Notes: generated by a model not told the origin, from the letters alone. A DNA stretch of 39,452 nucleotides from Deltaproteobacteria bacterium (GCA_027067775.1 JAMOVK010000072.1:1-39452), one strand, 5' to 3'; shown: positions 1-8,147, numbered from the stretch's first letter. A program made the numbers and translations.

Positions 1-1
1 T

Positions 2-163
2 AATCCTCCAATCAATAAGATACTAGCTGGTTCAGATCCTGTGGCTATTGATGCATTTGGTGCCAAGCTACTTTCAAAAAAATGGCAAGAGATCGGCCAT
101 ATCAAAATGGCCAACAACCATGTTGGTCAGGCAGATGCTGAAATTATTAAAATTCCAGTCTGA
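2..163 (+). CDS. DUF362 family protein, C-terminal fragment (5' end outside window)
   Basis: The reading frame is open from base 2 and ends at TGA 161-163, giving the last 53 residues of a protein that begins upstream of the window. The fragment contains a stretch reading SDPVAIDAFGAKLL, which resembles the conserved C-terminal block of DUF362 proteins (iron-sulfur-associated proteins of unresolved function, often with ferredoxin domains). Nothing catalytic can be judged from this piece. It is convergent with ychF, with only 49 bases between the two stop codons and no clear terminator hairpin there. The family call rests on one short motif. Confidence 0.55.
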   Translation, partial: NPPINKILAGSDPVAIDAFGAKLLSKKWQEIGHIKMANNHVGQADAEIIKIPV

Positions 164-212
164 TTCAGATAGATCAAGATTACGGAACAGGGTTCGCTGA
201 CCATCCCAGATT

Positions 213-1259
213 TTATACATTGAACCTAAAGTTTATGACATCTCCATCCTGGACGATATAATCCTTGCCTTCCAGTCGTACTTTACCTGCCTTTTGGGCT
301 GCCTGATAGCTCCCTGCTGCAATTAGGTCTTCAAAGGCAACGACCTCTGCCCGAATAAATCCTCGCTCTATGTCCGAATGTATACGGCCTGCTGCCTTCT
401 GGGCCACGGTACCCCTTTTAATGGTCCAGGCCTTTACCTCGTCTTCTCCAACAGTGAAGAAGGAGATCAGTCCGAGAAGACTGTAGGATTCCTTGATCAA
501 AACATGAGTTGCTGGTTTTTCAATGCCCATATCTTTTCGAAACAGCTCTGCCTCATCCTCTGAAAGCTGAGACAGTTCCATTTCTAGAGCTCCTTTTATA
601 CTAACAGCGACTACTCCTAATGGAAGATCCAGTTCTACACTTCCAGACTCCTGGTCTTCAGCCAGGTTCAAAACAACAATACATGGCTTGGCAGAAAGAA
701 ATGTATAACCCTTTAGTTCGGGGGCATTTCTTATTTCTTCATTCTCTCTGAGGGCACGACCACTATCAAGAAGTTGATAGGCCTTTTTAAGCAGTTCAAA
801 CTCCTTGGGATTGCCCTTCTTGCCCTTCTTCAGTTCTTTCTCCATCTTCTCAAGACGCCGCTCTACGATCATCTGGTCAGTTAGCAACAGTTCGGTCTCA
901 AAATTTTCAAAGTCTCCCTGAGGATCAGGAGACTGGCCTGCAATATCAAAACAACGCACCACATGCACCAGAGCATCACAGGGCCTAAGGAGTCGCAGAA
1001 TCGCATCCATTGAATCCTTCTCGTCTTTGGCACTAAGACTACCACCTAGATCAACATACTGGATGATGGCAGGGCTTGTCTTTTTCGGGTTATACATCTT
1101 GCTGAGTTTGACCAGGCGTTCATCCGGCACCTTTACCTGAGCTATATTTGGGTCCTTTTTCCCACCTGAATATGCAGAGACTTCTGCCTCGCTTCCTGTT
1201 AGGGCATTGAAGATGGTGGTCTTTCCAGCCCCTGGAAGACCCACTATTCCTATTTCCAT
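213..1259 (-). CDS. ychF: YchF/Obg-like P-loop ATPase
   Basis: This is a 348-residue protein of the YchF branch of the Obg superfamily, ribosome-associated nucleotidases that prefer ATP to GTP. The P-loop at residues 7-14 reads GLPGAGKT, where classical YchF has GLPNVGKS. The base-specificity segment reads NLAE, which fits the non-canonical NxxE form linked to ATP preference. A charged helical region lies around residues 130-165, as in the YchF coiled-coil arm. The C-terminal TGS domain is well conserved (FFTVGEDEVKAWTI, then AAGRIHSDIERGFIRAEV and VQDGDVINFRFNV). The length is slightly below the usual ~360. The ATG has an AAGGAAAG ribosome-binding site. It is the last gene of an apparent EF-G-like/mogA/ychF operon. 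The subfamily may be distinct from canonical ychF because of the changed P-loop. Confidence 0.88.
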   Translation of the reverse strand: MEIGIVGLPGAGKTTIFNALTGSEAEVSAYSGGKKDPNIAQVKVPDERLVKLSKMYNPKKTSPAIIQYVDLGGSLSAKDEKDSMDAILRLLRPCDALVHVVRCFDIAGQSPDPQGDFENFETELLLTDQMIVERRLEKMEKELKKGKKGNPKEFELLKKAYQLLDSGRALRENEEIRNAPELKGYTFLSAKPCIVVLNLAEDQESGSVELDLPLGVVAVSIKGALEMELSQLSEDEAELFRKDMGIEKPATHVLIKESYSLLGLISFFTVGEDEVKAWTIKRGTVAQKAAGRIHSDIERGFIRAEVVAFEDLIAAGSYQAAQKAGKVRLEGKDYIVQDGDVINFRFNV

Positions 1260-1294
1260 TGTCTACTTTCCTTAACTGTCTATTTTAAAAACCT

Positions 1295-1789
1295 TTAGGA
1301 GCTGCCACAGGGAGTGGTGTCTCCCTGCAATTTCATGATAGCATGAACTAGCACTTCTTCCACTGCTGCAAGGCCATCTTGCACAGCCTTTGGACTGCCT
1401 GGAAGGTTTATTATAAGGCATTGCCCCCTAACACCCGACACTCCTCTTGAAAGCATTGCTCGGCTTGTTTTTTTTAGACCAAAGGCACGGATGGCCTCAC
1501 TTATTCCAGGAACCGGCCTTTCTATCACCTTTGATGTTGCCTCTGGCGTTACATCGCGAGGCGAAAGGCCCGTACCGCCTGTTGTGAAAATAAGGTCCAG
1601 CCCCAACTCGTCAACCCAGCTAATCAGGATTCTTTTAATCTGGTCAACCTCATCAGGACACACATCTTTAGCAACTATCTTAAACCTACCTGTCCCTTCT
1701 AGATACTCCCATATTAAAGGGCCTCCAGCATCATCCCGGAGGCCCTTGTAAGAGCTGTCGCTTACAGTAAGAACCCCTGCCTTAAACAA
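1295..1789 (-). CDS. mogA: Molybdenum cofactor biosynthesis protein MogA/MoaB type
   Basis: This 164-residue protein belongs to the MogA/MoaB family, which adenylylates molybdopterin before metal insertion (MogA), in the cytoplasm. The family's binding loop is clear (TTGGTGLSPRDVTPEAT), followed by a conserved PG block (RPVPGISEAIRAFG) and the SRGVSGVRG segment. It starts at TTG (1787-1789 complement), immediately after the TAG of the EF-G-like gene, giving a TAG-TTG junction. The Shine-Dalgarno AGGAGGAAG lies in the last codons of the upstream gene at good spacing, so the TTG is well supported and the two genes are probably translationally coupled. A molybdenum/tungsten cofactor role fits with the wtpABC transporter near 27.7-30.6 kb. 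MogA and MoaB cannot be separated from the sequence alone. Confidence 0.87.
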   Translation of the reverse strand: MFKAGVLTVSDSSYKGLRDDAGGPLIWEYLEGTGRFKIVAKDVCPDEVDQIKRILISWVDELGLDLIFTTGGTGLSPRDVTPEATSKVIERPVPGISEAIRAFGLKKTSRAMLSRGVSGVRGQCLIINLPGSPKAVQDGLAAVEEVLVHAIMKLQGDTTPCGSS

Positions 1790-3862
1790 CTACTTTTCTT
1801 CCTCCTGTTTTCTCTGGGCAACGATCTTTTCAATGAGATTTGGAGGAACCTCCTCATAATGTGAAAACTCAACGGTAAACGTGCCTTGACCCGCTGTCAT
1901 GGCGTTAAGATCCAGAACGTACTTTTGGACTTCGGAAAGAGGAACCAAAGCAGTAACTGTTTGGACACCGTTTCCAGGCTCCATGCCCATCACCTTGCCC
2001 CTTCTGGCGTTAAGATCTCCAATAATGTCCCCTACATTGTCCTCTGGAACAGTGACTACAAGCTTTACTATAGGCTCGAGCAGGGTTGGCTTGGCCTCAA
2101 GAACCCCCTTTTTGAAACATTGGATGGCTGCGATCTTAAAGGCCATTTCTGACGAATCAACTTCATGGGACTTTCCATCATAGAAACGGACCTTTACATC
2201 TGTAACCGGATAACCTGCCAGAGGACCCGCCTGCATGGCCTCCTGGATGCCCTTTTCAACTGCTGGCACAAAGTTCCTTGGCACGTTCATGCCTACCAGG
2301 GCCTCTTCAAACTCATAGCCTTCCCCCCTTGGAAGCGGGGTAATGTCAAAATGGACTTCTGCGAATTGACCTGCCCCGCCAGTCTGCTTTTTATGACGGT
2401 AAATCACACCCTTTTTGGGAACCTTGATCGTCTCTCTATAGGCAATCTTTGGAGTGGTGAGATCTACACTTACTCCAAATTTCCTCTGCATCTTTTCTAT
2501 GGTTGCATCTATATGAATCTGGCCCAGACCGGAGATAAGAAGTTCGTTGGTTTCAGGATCCCTGGTAACCTGGAGAGTTGGATCTTCCTCCCTTAGGCGG
2601 GACAGAGCCTGGGTGATCTTTTCTTCATCTCCCCTGCTCTTTGGTTTCAAGGCGTAAGTAATTACCGGAGAAGGAAATTTCACAAAGGGATACACAACAG
2701 GTGCAGAAGGATCACACAGGGTATCTCCGGTTTCGGTATGTTTCAGCTTTGCAAGGGCAACGATACAACCAGGACCAGCCTCGTCGACATTTTCCTGCTG
2801 CTTTCCCTTTAACACAAAGCAAGGGCCGAATTTTTCCTTCTCCTTTTTGTTGGCATTCAGCACTGTGCCGTCTGGCTTTAGAATGCCTGAATAGATACGC
2901 ATTATGGAAAGCCGGCCTGCATAGGGATCTGTAAGCGTTTTGAAAACAAGGGCTGAAAAAGGCTCGTCTGTGCTAGGCTTCCTGGTAACCTCTTCGCCAC
3001 TTTCAGGATCCTCACCGGTGACCTCACCCCTGTCTTCAGGGGATGGCAAAAAGCTGACAATTAGATCTAACAAAATGGAAGGGCCGATATTCTTTGTGGC
3101 AGAACCACAGACTACCGGGACAAAACCACCATCCAAAATGCCTTGCCTGAGCCCTGATAAGATCTCTTGGGAAGAAAGCTCTTCTCCCTCTAGAAATTTT
3201 TCCAAAAGTTCCTCTTCGGATTCTGCTGCGTACTCTACAAGATTGTTTCTGGCCTCTTCCACCTCATCGGCCATATCAGCCGGTATATCCGTAGGCTTTT
3301 TCTTTCCATCTTCGCTAAACTCATAGGCTTTCATCTGAATAAGATCAACAACACCCCTGAAACTATCCTCACTTCCTATGGGAAGGGTCACAGGAACAAG
3401 CCTGATATCCAACGCATCCTTTAACGCTTCAAGAGCACCATTAAAGTTCGCCCTTTCCCTGTCCATCTTGTTGAGAAACATGATAACAGGAGTGCCAGCA
3501 TCTGATATAAAGGACCATATCTTCTGAGTCTGTGGTTTAACAGGGTCCACCGCATCTGCCACAAACAGGCAACTATCCGCCACTCTCAAGGCAGAGATAG
3601 TCTCATGAAAAAAGTTGTCTTCTCCTGGCGTATCCATAAGAAAGAAGTCATGTTTGTTCCAATTAAAAGCGTAAAAGGCCGTACTTATGGTAATCTTGCG
3701 TTTCACCTCCTCAGGCTCGAAATCCAGGTGAGAAGTCCCATCATCTACTTTGCCAAACTTTTTGGTGGCTTTTGCCGAGTAAAGAAGGGCCTCGGCTAGA
3801 GAGGTTTTGCCGCTGCCACTTTGAGACACTATTGCAAAATTTCTTACCTTGGCTGTTTCCAT
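1790..3862 (-). CDS. Elongation factor G-like translational GTPase with altered G motifs
   Basis: This 690-residue protein has the full EF-G architecture: a GTPase domain at roughly 1-280, a domain II around 300-400, and the III-V block ending in an EF-G C-terminal beta domain. The P-loop at 13-20 is SQSGSGKT instead of the AHIDAGKT of canonical EF-G. Switch II at 77-84 reads DTPGEDNF, so the histidine that activates water in EF-G (DTPGHVDF) is Glu81. NKMD (131-134) is intact, so guanine binding is probable. These changes place it in the EF-G-like (FusA2-type) paralogues and not the main translocase. It starts at ATG with a GGGAGAG ribosome-binding site and leads an operon with mogA and ychF. 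Its function is not established from sequence; a role in ribosome or stress-linked translation is inference. Confidence 0.85.
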   Translation of the reverse strand: METAKVRNFAIVSQSGSGKTSLAEALLYSAKATKKFGKVDDGTSHLDFEPEEVKRKITISTAFYAFNWNKHDFFLMDTPGEDNFFHETISALRVADSCLFVADAVDPVKPQTQKIWSFISDAGTPVIMFLNKMDRERANFNGALEALKDALDIRLVPVTLPIGSEDSFRGVVDLIQMKAYEFSEDGKKKPTDIPADMADEVEEARNNLVEYAAESEEELLEKFLEGEELSSQEILSGLRQGILDGGFVPVVCGSATKNIGPSILLDLIVSFLPSPEDRGEVTGEDPESGEEVTRKPSTDEPFSALVFKTLTDPYAGRLSIMRIYSGILKPDGTVLNANKKEKEKFGPCFVLKGKQQENVDEAGPGCIVALAKLKHTETGDTLCDPSAPVVYPFVKFPSPVITYALKPKSRGDEEKITQALSRLREEDPTLQVTRDPETNELLISGLGQIHIDATIEKMQRKFGVSVDLTTPKIAYRETIKVPKKGVIYRHKKQTGGAGQFAEVHFDITPLPRGEGYEFEEALVGMNVPRNFVPAVEKGIQEAMQAGPLAGYPVTDVKVRFYDGKSHEVDSSEMAFKIAAIQCFKKGVLEAKPTLLEPIVKLVVTVPEDNVGDIIGDLNARRGKVMGMEPGNGVQTVTALVPLSEVQKYVLDLNAMTAGQGTFTVEFSHYEEVPPNLIEKIVAQRKQEEEK

Positions 3863-3927
3863 GTCGTCTCTCCCTTTCCCTACATGTTTGATTTTAGGTC
3901 ATCCAGCAGTATGAGCCTGATTGTGGC

Positions 3928-3957
3928 AACATAATTAATTTCATTATATTGCGTCAA
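3928..3957 (-). promoter_or_regulatory. Predicted sigma-70-type promoter for the EF-G-like/mogA/ychF operon
   Basis: On the minus strand a -35 box TTGACG (complement 3952-3957) is followed after 18 bases by TATGTT (complement 3928-3933). It sits about 65 bases upstream of the ATG at 3862, inside the 336-base divergent region 3863-4198. Apart from this promoter and the one facing ffh, nothing else recognisable was found in that region. Confidence 0.5.
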
Positions 3958-4112
3958 GTATTAGCCCATGTTTTTGCCAAAGGATAATAGGGAGGTAGAA
4001 TCATTGCCTAAAATGTTTAGATTATTCTTTAGGAAAAAACCGATATTACCAGGGTTGGCCGTTCCCTATAGAGCGACAAGATTGCGCTGTTGCTTAGGAA
4101 AGAACCGGACAG

Positions 4113-4141
4113 TTGACAGTATTCATGGCCACAAGTATCTT
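4113..4141 (+). promoter_or_regulatory. Predicted sigma-70-type promoter for the ffh operon
   Basis: A perfect -35 hexamer TTGACA (4113-4118) is followed by a 17-base spacer and TATCTT (4136-4141), a good -10. It lies 57 bases before the ffh start codon and points into the nine-gene translation operon. A small open frame crossing this site (3968-4168) is not considered a gene. Confidence 0.65.
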
Positions 4142-4198
4142 AAGACGGTTTATGCTCTAAGAATTTAAATGCTTTTGCAATAACAACAGGCAGGATAC

Positions 4199-5530
4199 AT
4201 GTTTGAAAACCTAAGTGACAGGCTGGCTAAGGTCTTTAAAAAACTTAAAGGCCAGGGCACATTATCCGAGCAAGACATAGATCAGGGTCTTCGAGAAGTG
4301 CGCCTTGCCCTTCTCGAAGCCGATGTAAATTACAAGGTTGTCAAGGAATTTATAAAAAAAGTCAAAGAACGGGCCTTAGGGCACGAGGTCATGGAAAGCC
4401 TCACTCCGGGCCAACAGGTAGTAAAGATCGTTCATGAGGAACTTATAAAACTTCTAGGAGACCATGACGAAGGCCTGAACTTGGCTGGCAGACAGCCTGC
4501 AGTCATTGTTCTTGTAGGTCTTCAAGGCTCTGGTAAAACGACCACGGCAGCCAAGCTTGCCAGATGGCTTAGAAAAAAGGGGAGAAAGCCCTATTTGGTT
4601 CCTGCAGACATCTACAGACCTGCGGCAATAAAACAGCTTGAAACCTTGGCACGCCAGATCGACTGTCCCTGTTTTCCAACTAAGGAAGGGACCCCTCCGC
4701 CGGACATTGCCAGGCAGGCTGTGGCTCAGGCGGAAATGAAAGGGTTGGATACGGTAATAATTGACACGGCCGGACGCCTGCATGTAGACGACGCCCTTAT
4801 GGCAGAACTCAAGGCCATAAAAGAGCAGGTGGAGCCTCAGGAGATTCTTCTAGTTGCAGATGCCATGACAGGTCAGGATGCGGTTAATATCGCTGACAGT
4901 TTTAACAAGGCCCTTTCAATAACTGGTGTAATCCTGTCCAAGATGGAAGGTGATGCCAGGGGTGGAGCCGCCTTGTCCATTCGTGCAGTTACAGGCACGC
5001 CCATCAAGTTTGTGGGTGTGGGCGAAAAGATTAACGCCCTTGAAGTCTTTCATCCAAAACGGATTGCAGATCGCATCCTTGGCATGGGAGACGTGCTAAC
5101 GTTGATTGAAAAGGCCCAAGACACCTTAGACAAGGACAAGGCCTTAGAACTTCAAGAAAAGCTGAAAAAAAATGCCTTCACCTTAGAAGATTTTAGGGAT
5201 CAGCTTCGCCAGGTAAGAAAGCTTGGCAGCCTGGAGCAGATAATCTCCATGATTCCTGGCCTTAACAAGATGAAACAGTTTAAAAACATGATGCCTGATG
5301 AAAAAGAGCTGGTTAAGATAGAGGCCATAATCAATTCTATGACACCAGCGGAAAGGCGCAAGTATACCATTATAAATGCAAGCAGGAGACGCCGAATAGC
5401 AAAGGGCAGTGGAACCACGGTTCAAGACGTAAACCAGCTTCTCAAAAACTATGCTGAGATGAACAAAATGCTCAAAAAATTTGGCAAGGGTGGCTTTAAA
5501 AAGATGCCAAGGGGGCTTTTCCCCTTTTAA
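4199..5530 (+). CDS. ffh: Signal recognition particle protein Ffh (SRP54)
   Basis: This is the 443-residue SRP GTPase that binds SRP RNA and signal sequences and, with FtsY, delivers nascent membrane proteins to the translocon. The N domain helical bundle occupies about 1-90, with the usual motif LREVRLALLEADVN. The G domain has the P-loop GLQGSGKT at 107-114, then ADIYRPAA, DTAGRL and the SKMEGDARGG block. The methionine-rich M domain (about 320-443) contains the helix-turn-helix RNA-binding signature around TPAERRK and SRRRRIAKGSG. Length is typical (E. coli about 453). It is the first gene of the operon containing rpsP, rimM, trmD and rplS, an arrangement that is common in bacteria. No SRP RNA gene is seen in the window. 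Confidence 0.97.
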   Translation: MFENLSDRLAKVFKKLKGQGTLSEQDIDQGLREVRLALLEADVNYKVVKEFIKKVKERALGHEVMESLTPGQQVVKIVHEELIKLLGDHDEGLNLAGRQPAVIVLVGLQGSGKTTTAAKLARWLRKKGRKPYLVPADIYRPAAIKQLETLARQIDCPCFPTKEGTPPPDIARQAVAQAEMKGLDTVIIDTAGRLHVDDALMAELKAIKEQVEPQEILLVADAMTGQDAVNIADSFNKALSITGVILSKMEGDARGGAALSIRAVTGTPIKFVGVGEKINALEVFHPKRIADRILGMGDVLTLIEKAQDTLDKDKALELQEKLKKNAFTLEDFRDQLRQVRKLGSLEQIISMIPGLNKMKQFKNMMPDEKELVKIEAIINSMTPAERRKYTIINASRRRRIAKGSGTTVQDVNQLLKNYAEMNKMLKKFGKGGFKKMPRGLFPF

Positions 5531-5568
5531 AACAACTTGAAAGCATCAAATAAAATTAGTATCTAAGG

Positions 5569-5585
5569 GCTTCCCAAAAGGAAGC
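5569..5585 (+). other. Small hairpin in the ffh-rpsP spacer
   Basis: GCTTCC (5569-5574) and GGAAGC (5580-5585) form a 6-bp stem with a CAAAA loop, 32 bases before the rpsP start. It lacks a following T tract, so it is not a standard terminator. It could be an RNA-processing or stability element; this is inference and the stem is short enough to be chance. Confidence 0.3.
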
Positions 5586-5616
5586 AAAATGCATAAAATT
5601 TAACATGGAGGAATAA

Positions 5617-5862
5617 ATGGCAGTAAGAATTCGTTTGGCAAGAGGCGGCCGGAAAAAAAGGCCGTTTTACCGTATTGTGGCAGCCTACTCAGAATCACCA
5701 AGGGACGGGCGTTTCCTTGAAGTGCTTGGAACCTATGATCCCTTAAAAGACCCTGCTGAGATAAAACTTGATGCAGACAAGGTCAAAAAATGGTTGGAAA
5801 GGGGTGCCAAGCCTACCCAGACCGTTCGATCGCTTATGTCAAAGGTAGGCTGTGCTGCGTAA
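5617..5862 (+). CDS. rpsP: 30S ribosomal protein S16
   Basis: This is an 81-residue protein with the canonical S16 N-terminus ([20 protein letters not shown]), the block [11 protein letters not shown], and a C-terminal region ending [22 protein letters not shown]16 binds 16S rRNA early in 30S assembly. The ATG is preceded by a clear GGAGG ribosome-binding site. It sits in the ffh-rpsP-khpA-rimM-trmD-rplS operon, where RimM later acts on the 30S subunit. Length matches the short S16 class. Confidence 0.97.
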   Translation: MAVRIRLARGGRKKRPFYRIVAAYSESPRDGRFLEVLGTYDPLKDPAEIKLDADKVKKWLERGAKPTQTVRSLMSKVGCAA

Positions 5863-5914
5863 GGCATTACCTGTTCTTTAGTAACTGTCGGCTGGTTATG
5901 TGGAGGTAAGTGAA

Positions 5915-6145
5915 ATGAAGGAATTGATAGAACACATTGCTAAGGCTCTGGTTGATTATCCCGATAAGGTTGAGGTGAACGAAGTCGAGGGTCAACAGAC
6001 CTCTGTTATCGAACTCAAGGTGGCCAAGGAAGATCTTGGCAAAATAATCGGCAAACAGGGTCGAACGGCCCGGGCAATGAGGACCATCTTGAGTGCAGCC
6101 TCCACAAAGTTAAAAAAGAGGGCTGTGCTAGAAATACTAGAATAG
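5915..6145 (+). CDS. khpA: KH-domain RNA-binding protein KhpA (YlqC/UPF0109)
   Basis: This is a single-KH-domain protein of 76 residues. The RNA-binding GxxG loop is present in [19 protein letters not shown], the typical KhpA signature. KhpA proteins bind RNA and in some Gram-positives affect cell length with KhpB. A GTG at 5900 opens the same frame five codons earlier, but the GGAGGT at 5902-5907 sits 7 bases before the ATG at 5915, so the ATG is chosen; this also gives the family's normal size. Its position between rpsP and rimM is the standard location for this gene. Confidence 0.93.
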   Translation: MKELIEHIAKALVDYPDKVEVNEVEGQQTSVIELKVAKEDLGKIIGKQGRTARAMRTILSAASTKLKKRAVLEILE

Positions 6146-6208
6146 CCCGTATAATCAGGGCCTGATAAACAAGCGCAAAATTAAAAAACTTAAAAGAGAG
6201 CCTTTTAT

Positions 6209-6260
6209 CTGCACAACGCATGTCGTGCAGACTCTAAACCGGCTGTCTGTTGACAGTCGG
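6209..6260 (+). promoter_or_regulatory. Tandem hairpins in the khpA-rimM spacer
   Basis: Two stem-loops lie side by side in the 144-base spacer. The first pairs CTGCAC with GTGCAG (6209-6230, one internal mismatch). The second pairs CCGGCTGTC with GACAGTCGG over a UGUU loop (6239-6260, nine pairs including one G-U). Neither is followed by a T run. They may be processing or stability sites, or a protein-binding leader for rimM; the ribosome-binding site ahead of rimM is weak. Function is inference. Confidence 0.4.
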
Positions 6261-6289
6261 TCTTTCACTTTAGTTTCCTGATAGACAAA

Positions 6290-6835
6290 ATGGAGCAAAG
6301 GTACCTGGCGGTTGGCAGGATAAAGAGGGCAGTTGGCCTGAAGGGAGAAGTGCTTATCAAGGCCTACTCAAGCATTGATAGCATTGCTATACCGGCTTGT
6401 ATATTTGTCCGTCTCCATGGCCTTTTCAAAAGATTTAAAATCCTCCGCTTAAGAAAAAAGAAAGACAAGGAGGCTATTTGTCTGATTGAACACGTTAATG
6501 ATAGAACCGCAGCCGAAGCCATCACCGGCATGGAAATCTACCAAGACAAATACCTGTTACCCAGAGAAGAAGATGACGAATACTACTGGTACGAGTTAAA
6601 AGGTATGACCGTGGTTGACCAGGAGGACAACACGCTTGGAACCATCTATTCAATCATAGATGCAGGCGCACAGGACGTGCTTGTGGTTCGAAACAGCAGC
6701 AATGAGATATTGATTCCCATGGTAGACGAATTTATCAAACAGATAGATACCCGAAAAAAATATTGCCAAGTTACCCTCCCGCCAGGATTTAAAGAAGCCA
6801 CCTCTATGCCTTGGAAAAAGAGACGCGGGAAGTGA
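6290..6835 (+). CDS. rimM: 16S rRNA maturation factor RimM
   Basis: This 181-residue protein has the two expected parts: an N-terminal beta-barrel domain (motif VGRIKRAVGLKGEVLIKAY at about 7-25) and a C-terminal PRC-barrel domain (DEYYWYELKGMTVVDQE and QDVLVVR around 110-145). RimM binds ribosomal protein S19 and helps mature the 30S head. The start ATG lacks a strong Shine-Dalgarno sequence but agrees with the family N-terminus. Its TGA overlaps the GTG start of trmD in a GTGA arrangement, which suggests translational coupling. Confidence 0.95.
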   Translation: MEQRYLAVGRIKRAVGLKGEVLIKAYSSIDSIAIPACIFVRLHGLFKRFKILRLRKKKDKEAICLIEHVNDRTAAEAITGMEIYQDKYLLPREEDDEYYWYELKGMTVVDQEDNTLGTIYSIIDAGAQDVLVVRNSSNEILIPMVDEFIKQIDTRKKYCQVTLPPGFKEATSMPWKKRRGK

Positions 6836-7578
6836 CATTTCATATAGTAACCATCTTTCCTGATTATTTTGAATCTCCCTTAAAACATGGGGTTATAGGA
6901 AAGGCAGTATCTTCGGGCATCATAAAGATAAATCCGATTGATCTTAGGTCCTTTACAAAGGACAGGCATAGGACCACAGATGACCGCCCTTATGGAGGCG
7001 GAGCTGGTATGGTCATGATTCCAGGCCCCTTGGCCAAGGCCGTTACGTCTGTCAGAAAAGGACGCAAAGAAGTTCCTGTGATCCTTTTTTCTCCTGCGGG
7101 CCAAACCTTTAATCACAAGCTCGCCCATGAGCTTTCTCAGCACAAGGAGCTTGTATTGATATGTGGCCGTTATGAAGGAGTTGATCAAAGAATAATAGAC
7201 AACTTCGTGGATATGGAGATCTCCATTGGAGATTTTGTCCTGACCGGTGGCGAGCCTGCCGCCTTAGTCCTTATAGATGCAGTAGGAAGACTCATTCCTG
7301 GGGTATTAGGGTCAGACGAGTCTGCATCTGACGACTCTTTTGCAACCGGACTTTTAGAACATCCACACTACACCAGACCAAGAAGATTTATGGAAATGGA
7401 TGTGCCGCAGGTCTTGTTAAGTGGTGACCATGAAAAGATAAAAAGATGGCGCCGGAAAAAATCCTTGGAGCTAACCCTGAAAAGAAGGCCCGAGCTTCTT
7501 AAGAGGGCCAAATTGTCCCAAGAAGACCTGAAAATCCTGGCTGAACTCGGTTTCTATGGAGACACAAAAGATGAGTAG
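6832..7578 (+). CDS. trmD: tRNA (guanine37-N1)-methyltransferase TrmD
   Basis: This SPOUT-fold methyltransferase makes m1G37 in tRNAs and so prevents +1 frameshifting. The start is set at the GTG at 6832, which overlaps the rimM stop and gives the family N-terminus TFHIVTIFPDYF (248 residues); an in-frame TTG at 6811 would add seven residues inside rimM. Conserved blocks are YGGGAGMVM, ICGRYEGVDQR and the knot region GDFVLTGGEPAALVLIDAVGRLIPGVLG. The C-terminal block HPHYTRP is also intact. The end overlaps the next gene by 8 bases. Confidence 0.96.
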   Translation: MTFHIVTIFPDYFESPLKHGVIGKAVSSGIIKINPIDLRSFTKDRHRTTDDRPYGGGAGMVMIPGPLAKAVTSVRKGRKEVPVILFSPAGQTFNHKLAHELSQHKELVLICGRYEGVDQRIIDNFVDMEISIGDFVLTGGEPAALVLIDAVGRLIPGVLGSDESASDDSFATGLLEHPHYTRPRRFMEMDVPQVLLSGDHEKIKRWRRKKSLELTLKRRPELLKRAKLSQEDLKILAELGFYGDTKDE

Positions 7579-8143
7579 GGCTGCCATTTACCTGGCCCTT
7601 GTGCACTATCCTGTAATAAACTGCCAGGGAGAAAAGATCTGTTCTGCCATTACCAACCTGGATATTCATGATATTGCACGTACCTGCACCACTTATGGAG
7701 CAAAAGGTTTCTTTATTGTAACTCCATCTGAAGAGCAAAAGGCTTTAGCCTCCCGGGTGTTGAATCATTGGCTCAAGGGAGCAGGCGCCTCTTTTAACCC
7801 GGACAGGAAAAAGGCATTTGAACAGATCAGTATTGCAGGCTCCATCCAAGAGGCCATAGCTGCAACAAATGTCCCGAGGCACCACCTTGGAATCTTTGCA
7901 ACCTCTGCGCGTCTGTCTGAAGGATGCATAGATTGGGAAAATTTTGAAAAAATAGTGTACAAACCGAAGTTTAAATGTATATTATTGCTCTTTGGAACGG
8001 CCTCTGGGCTCCATGAAGAGTGTTTCAAGGAGTGTGATGGTGTAATCTGTCCCATTTACGGCCCTACAGATTACAACCATCTTTCTGTCAGAAGTGCCGT
8101 TGCCATTACACTTGATAGAATCTCAGGAATCAGGAGGCAATAA
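7571..8143 (+). CDS. Second SPOUT RNA methyltransferase (Methyltrn_RNA_4, Tm1570-like)
   Basis: This 190-residue protein resembles the small SPOUT methyltransferase family found between trmD and rplS in Desulfobacterota, Thermotogae and Aquificae-type operons (Pfam Methyltrn_RNA_4; Thermotoga Tm1570 is the structural example). Visible family features are the N-terminal [10 protein letters not shown] segment, [16 protein letters not shown], and a C-terminal [13 protein letters not shown] followed by [17 protein letters not shown], matching the SAM-binding knot. Its RNA target is not known from sequence. The ATG at 7571, inside the trmD end, is preferred with GGAG 11 bases upstream; an ATG at 7556 is possible. 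It ends 4 bases before the start of rplS. Confidence 0.85.
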   Translation: MSRAAIYLALVHYPVINCQGEKICSAITNLDIHDIARTCTTYGAKGFFIVTPSEEQKALASRVLNHWLKGAGASFNPDRKKAFEQISIAGSIQEAIAATNVPRHHLGIFATSARLSEGCIDWENFEKIVYKPKFKCILLLFGTASGLHEECFKECDGVICPIYGPTDYNHLSVRSAVAITLDRISGIRRQ

Positions 8144-8147
8144 AAAA

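Noticed and set aside
1886-3326. Several long plus-strand open frames across the EF-G-like gene
   Set aside because: They are antisense shadows of a strongly conserved coding region; none has a plausible family.
3968-4168. 66-codon open frame before ffh
   Set aside because: It overlaps the likely ffh promoter, has no ribosome-binding site of note and resembles no known protein.
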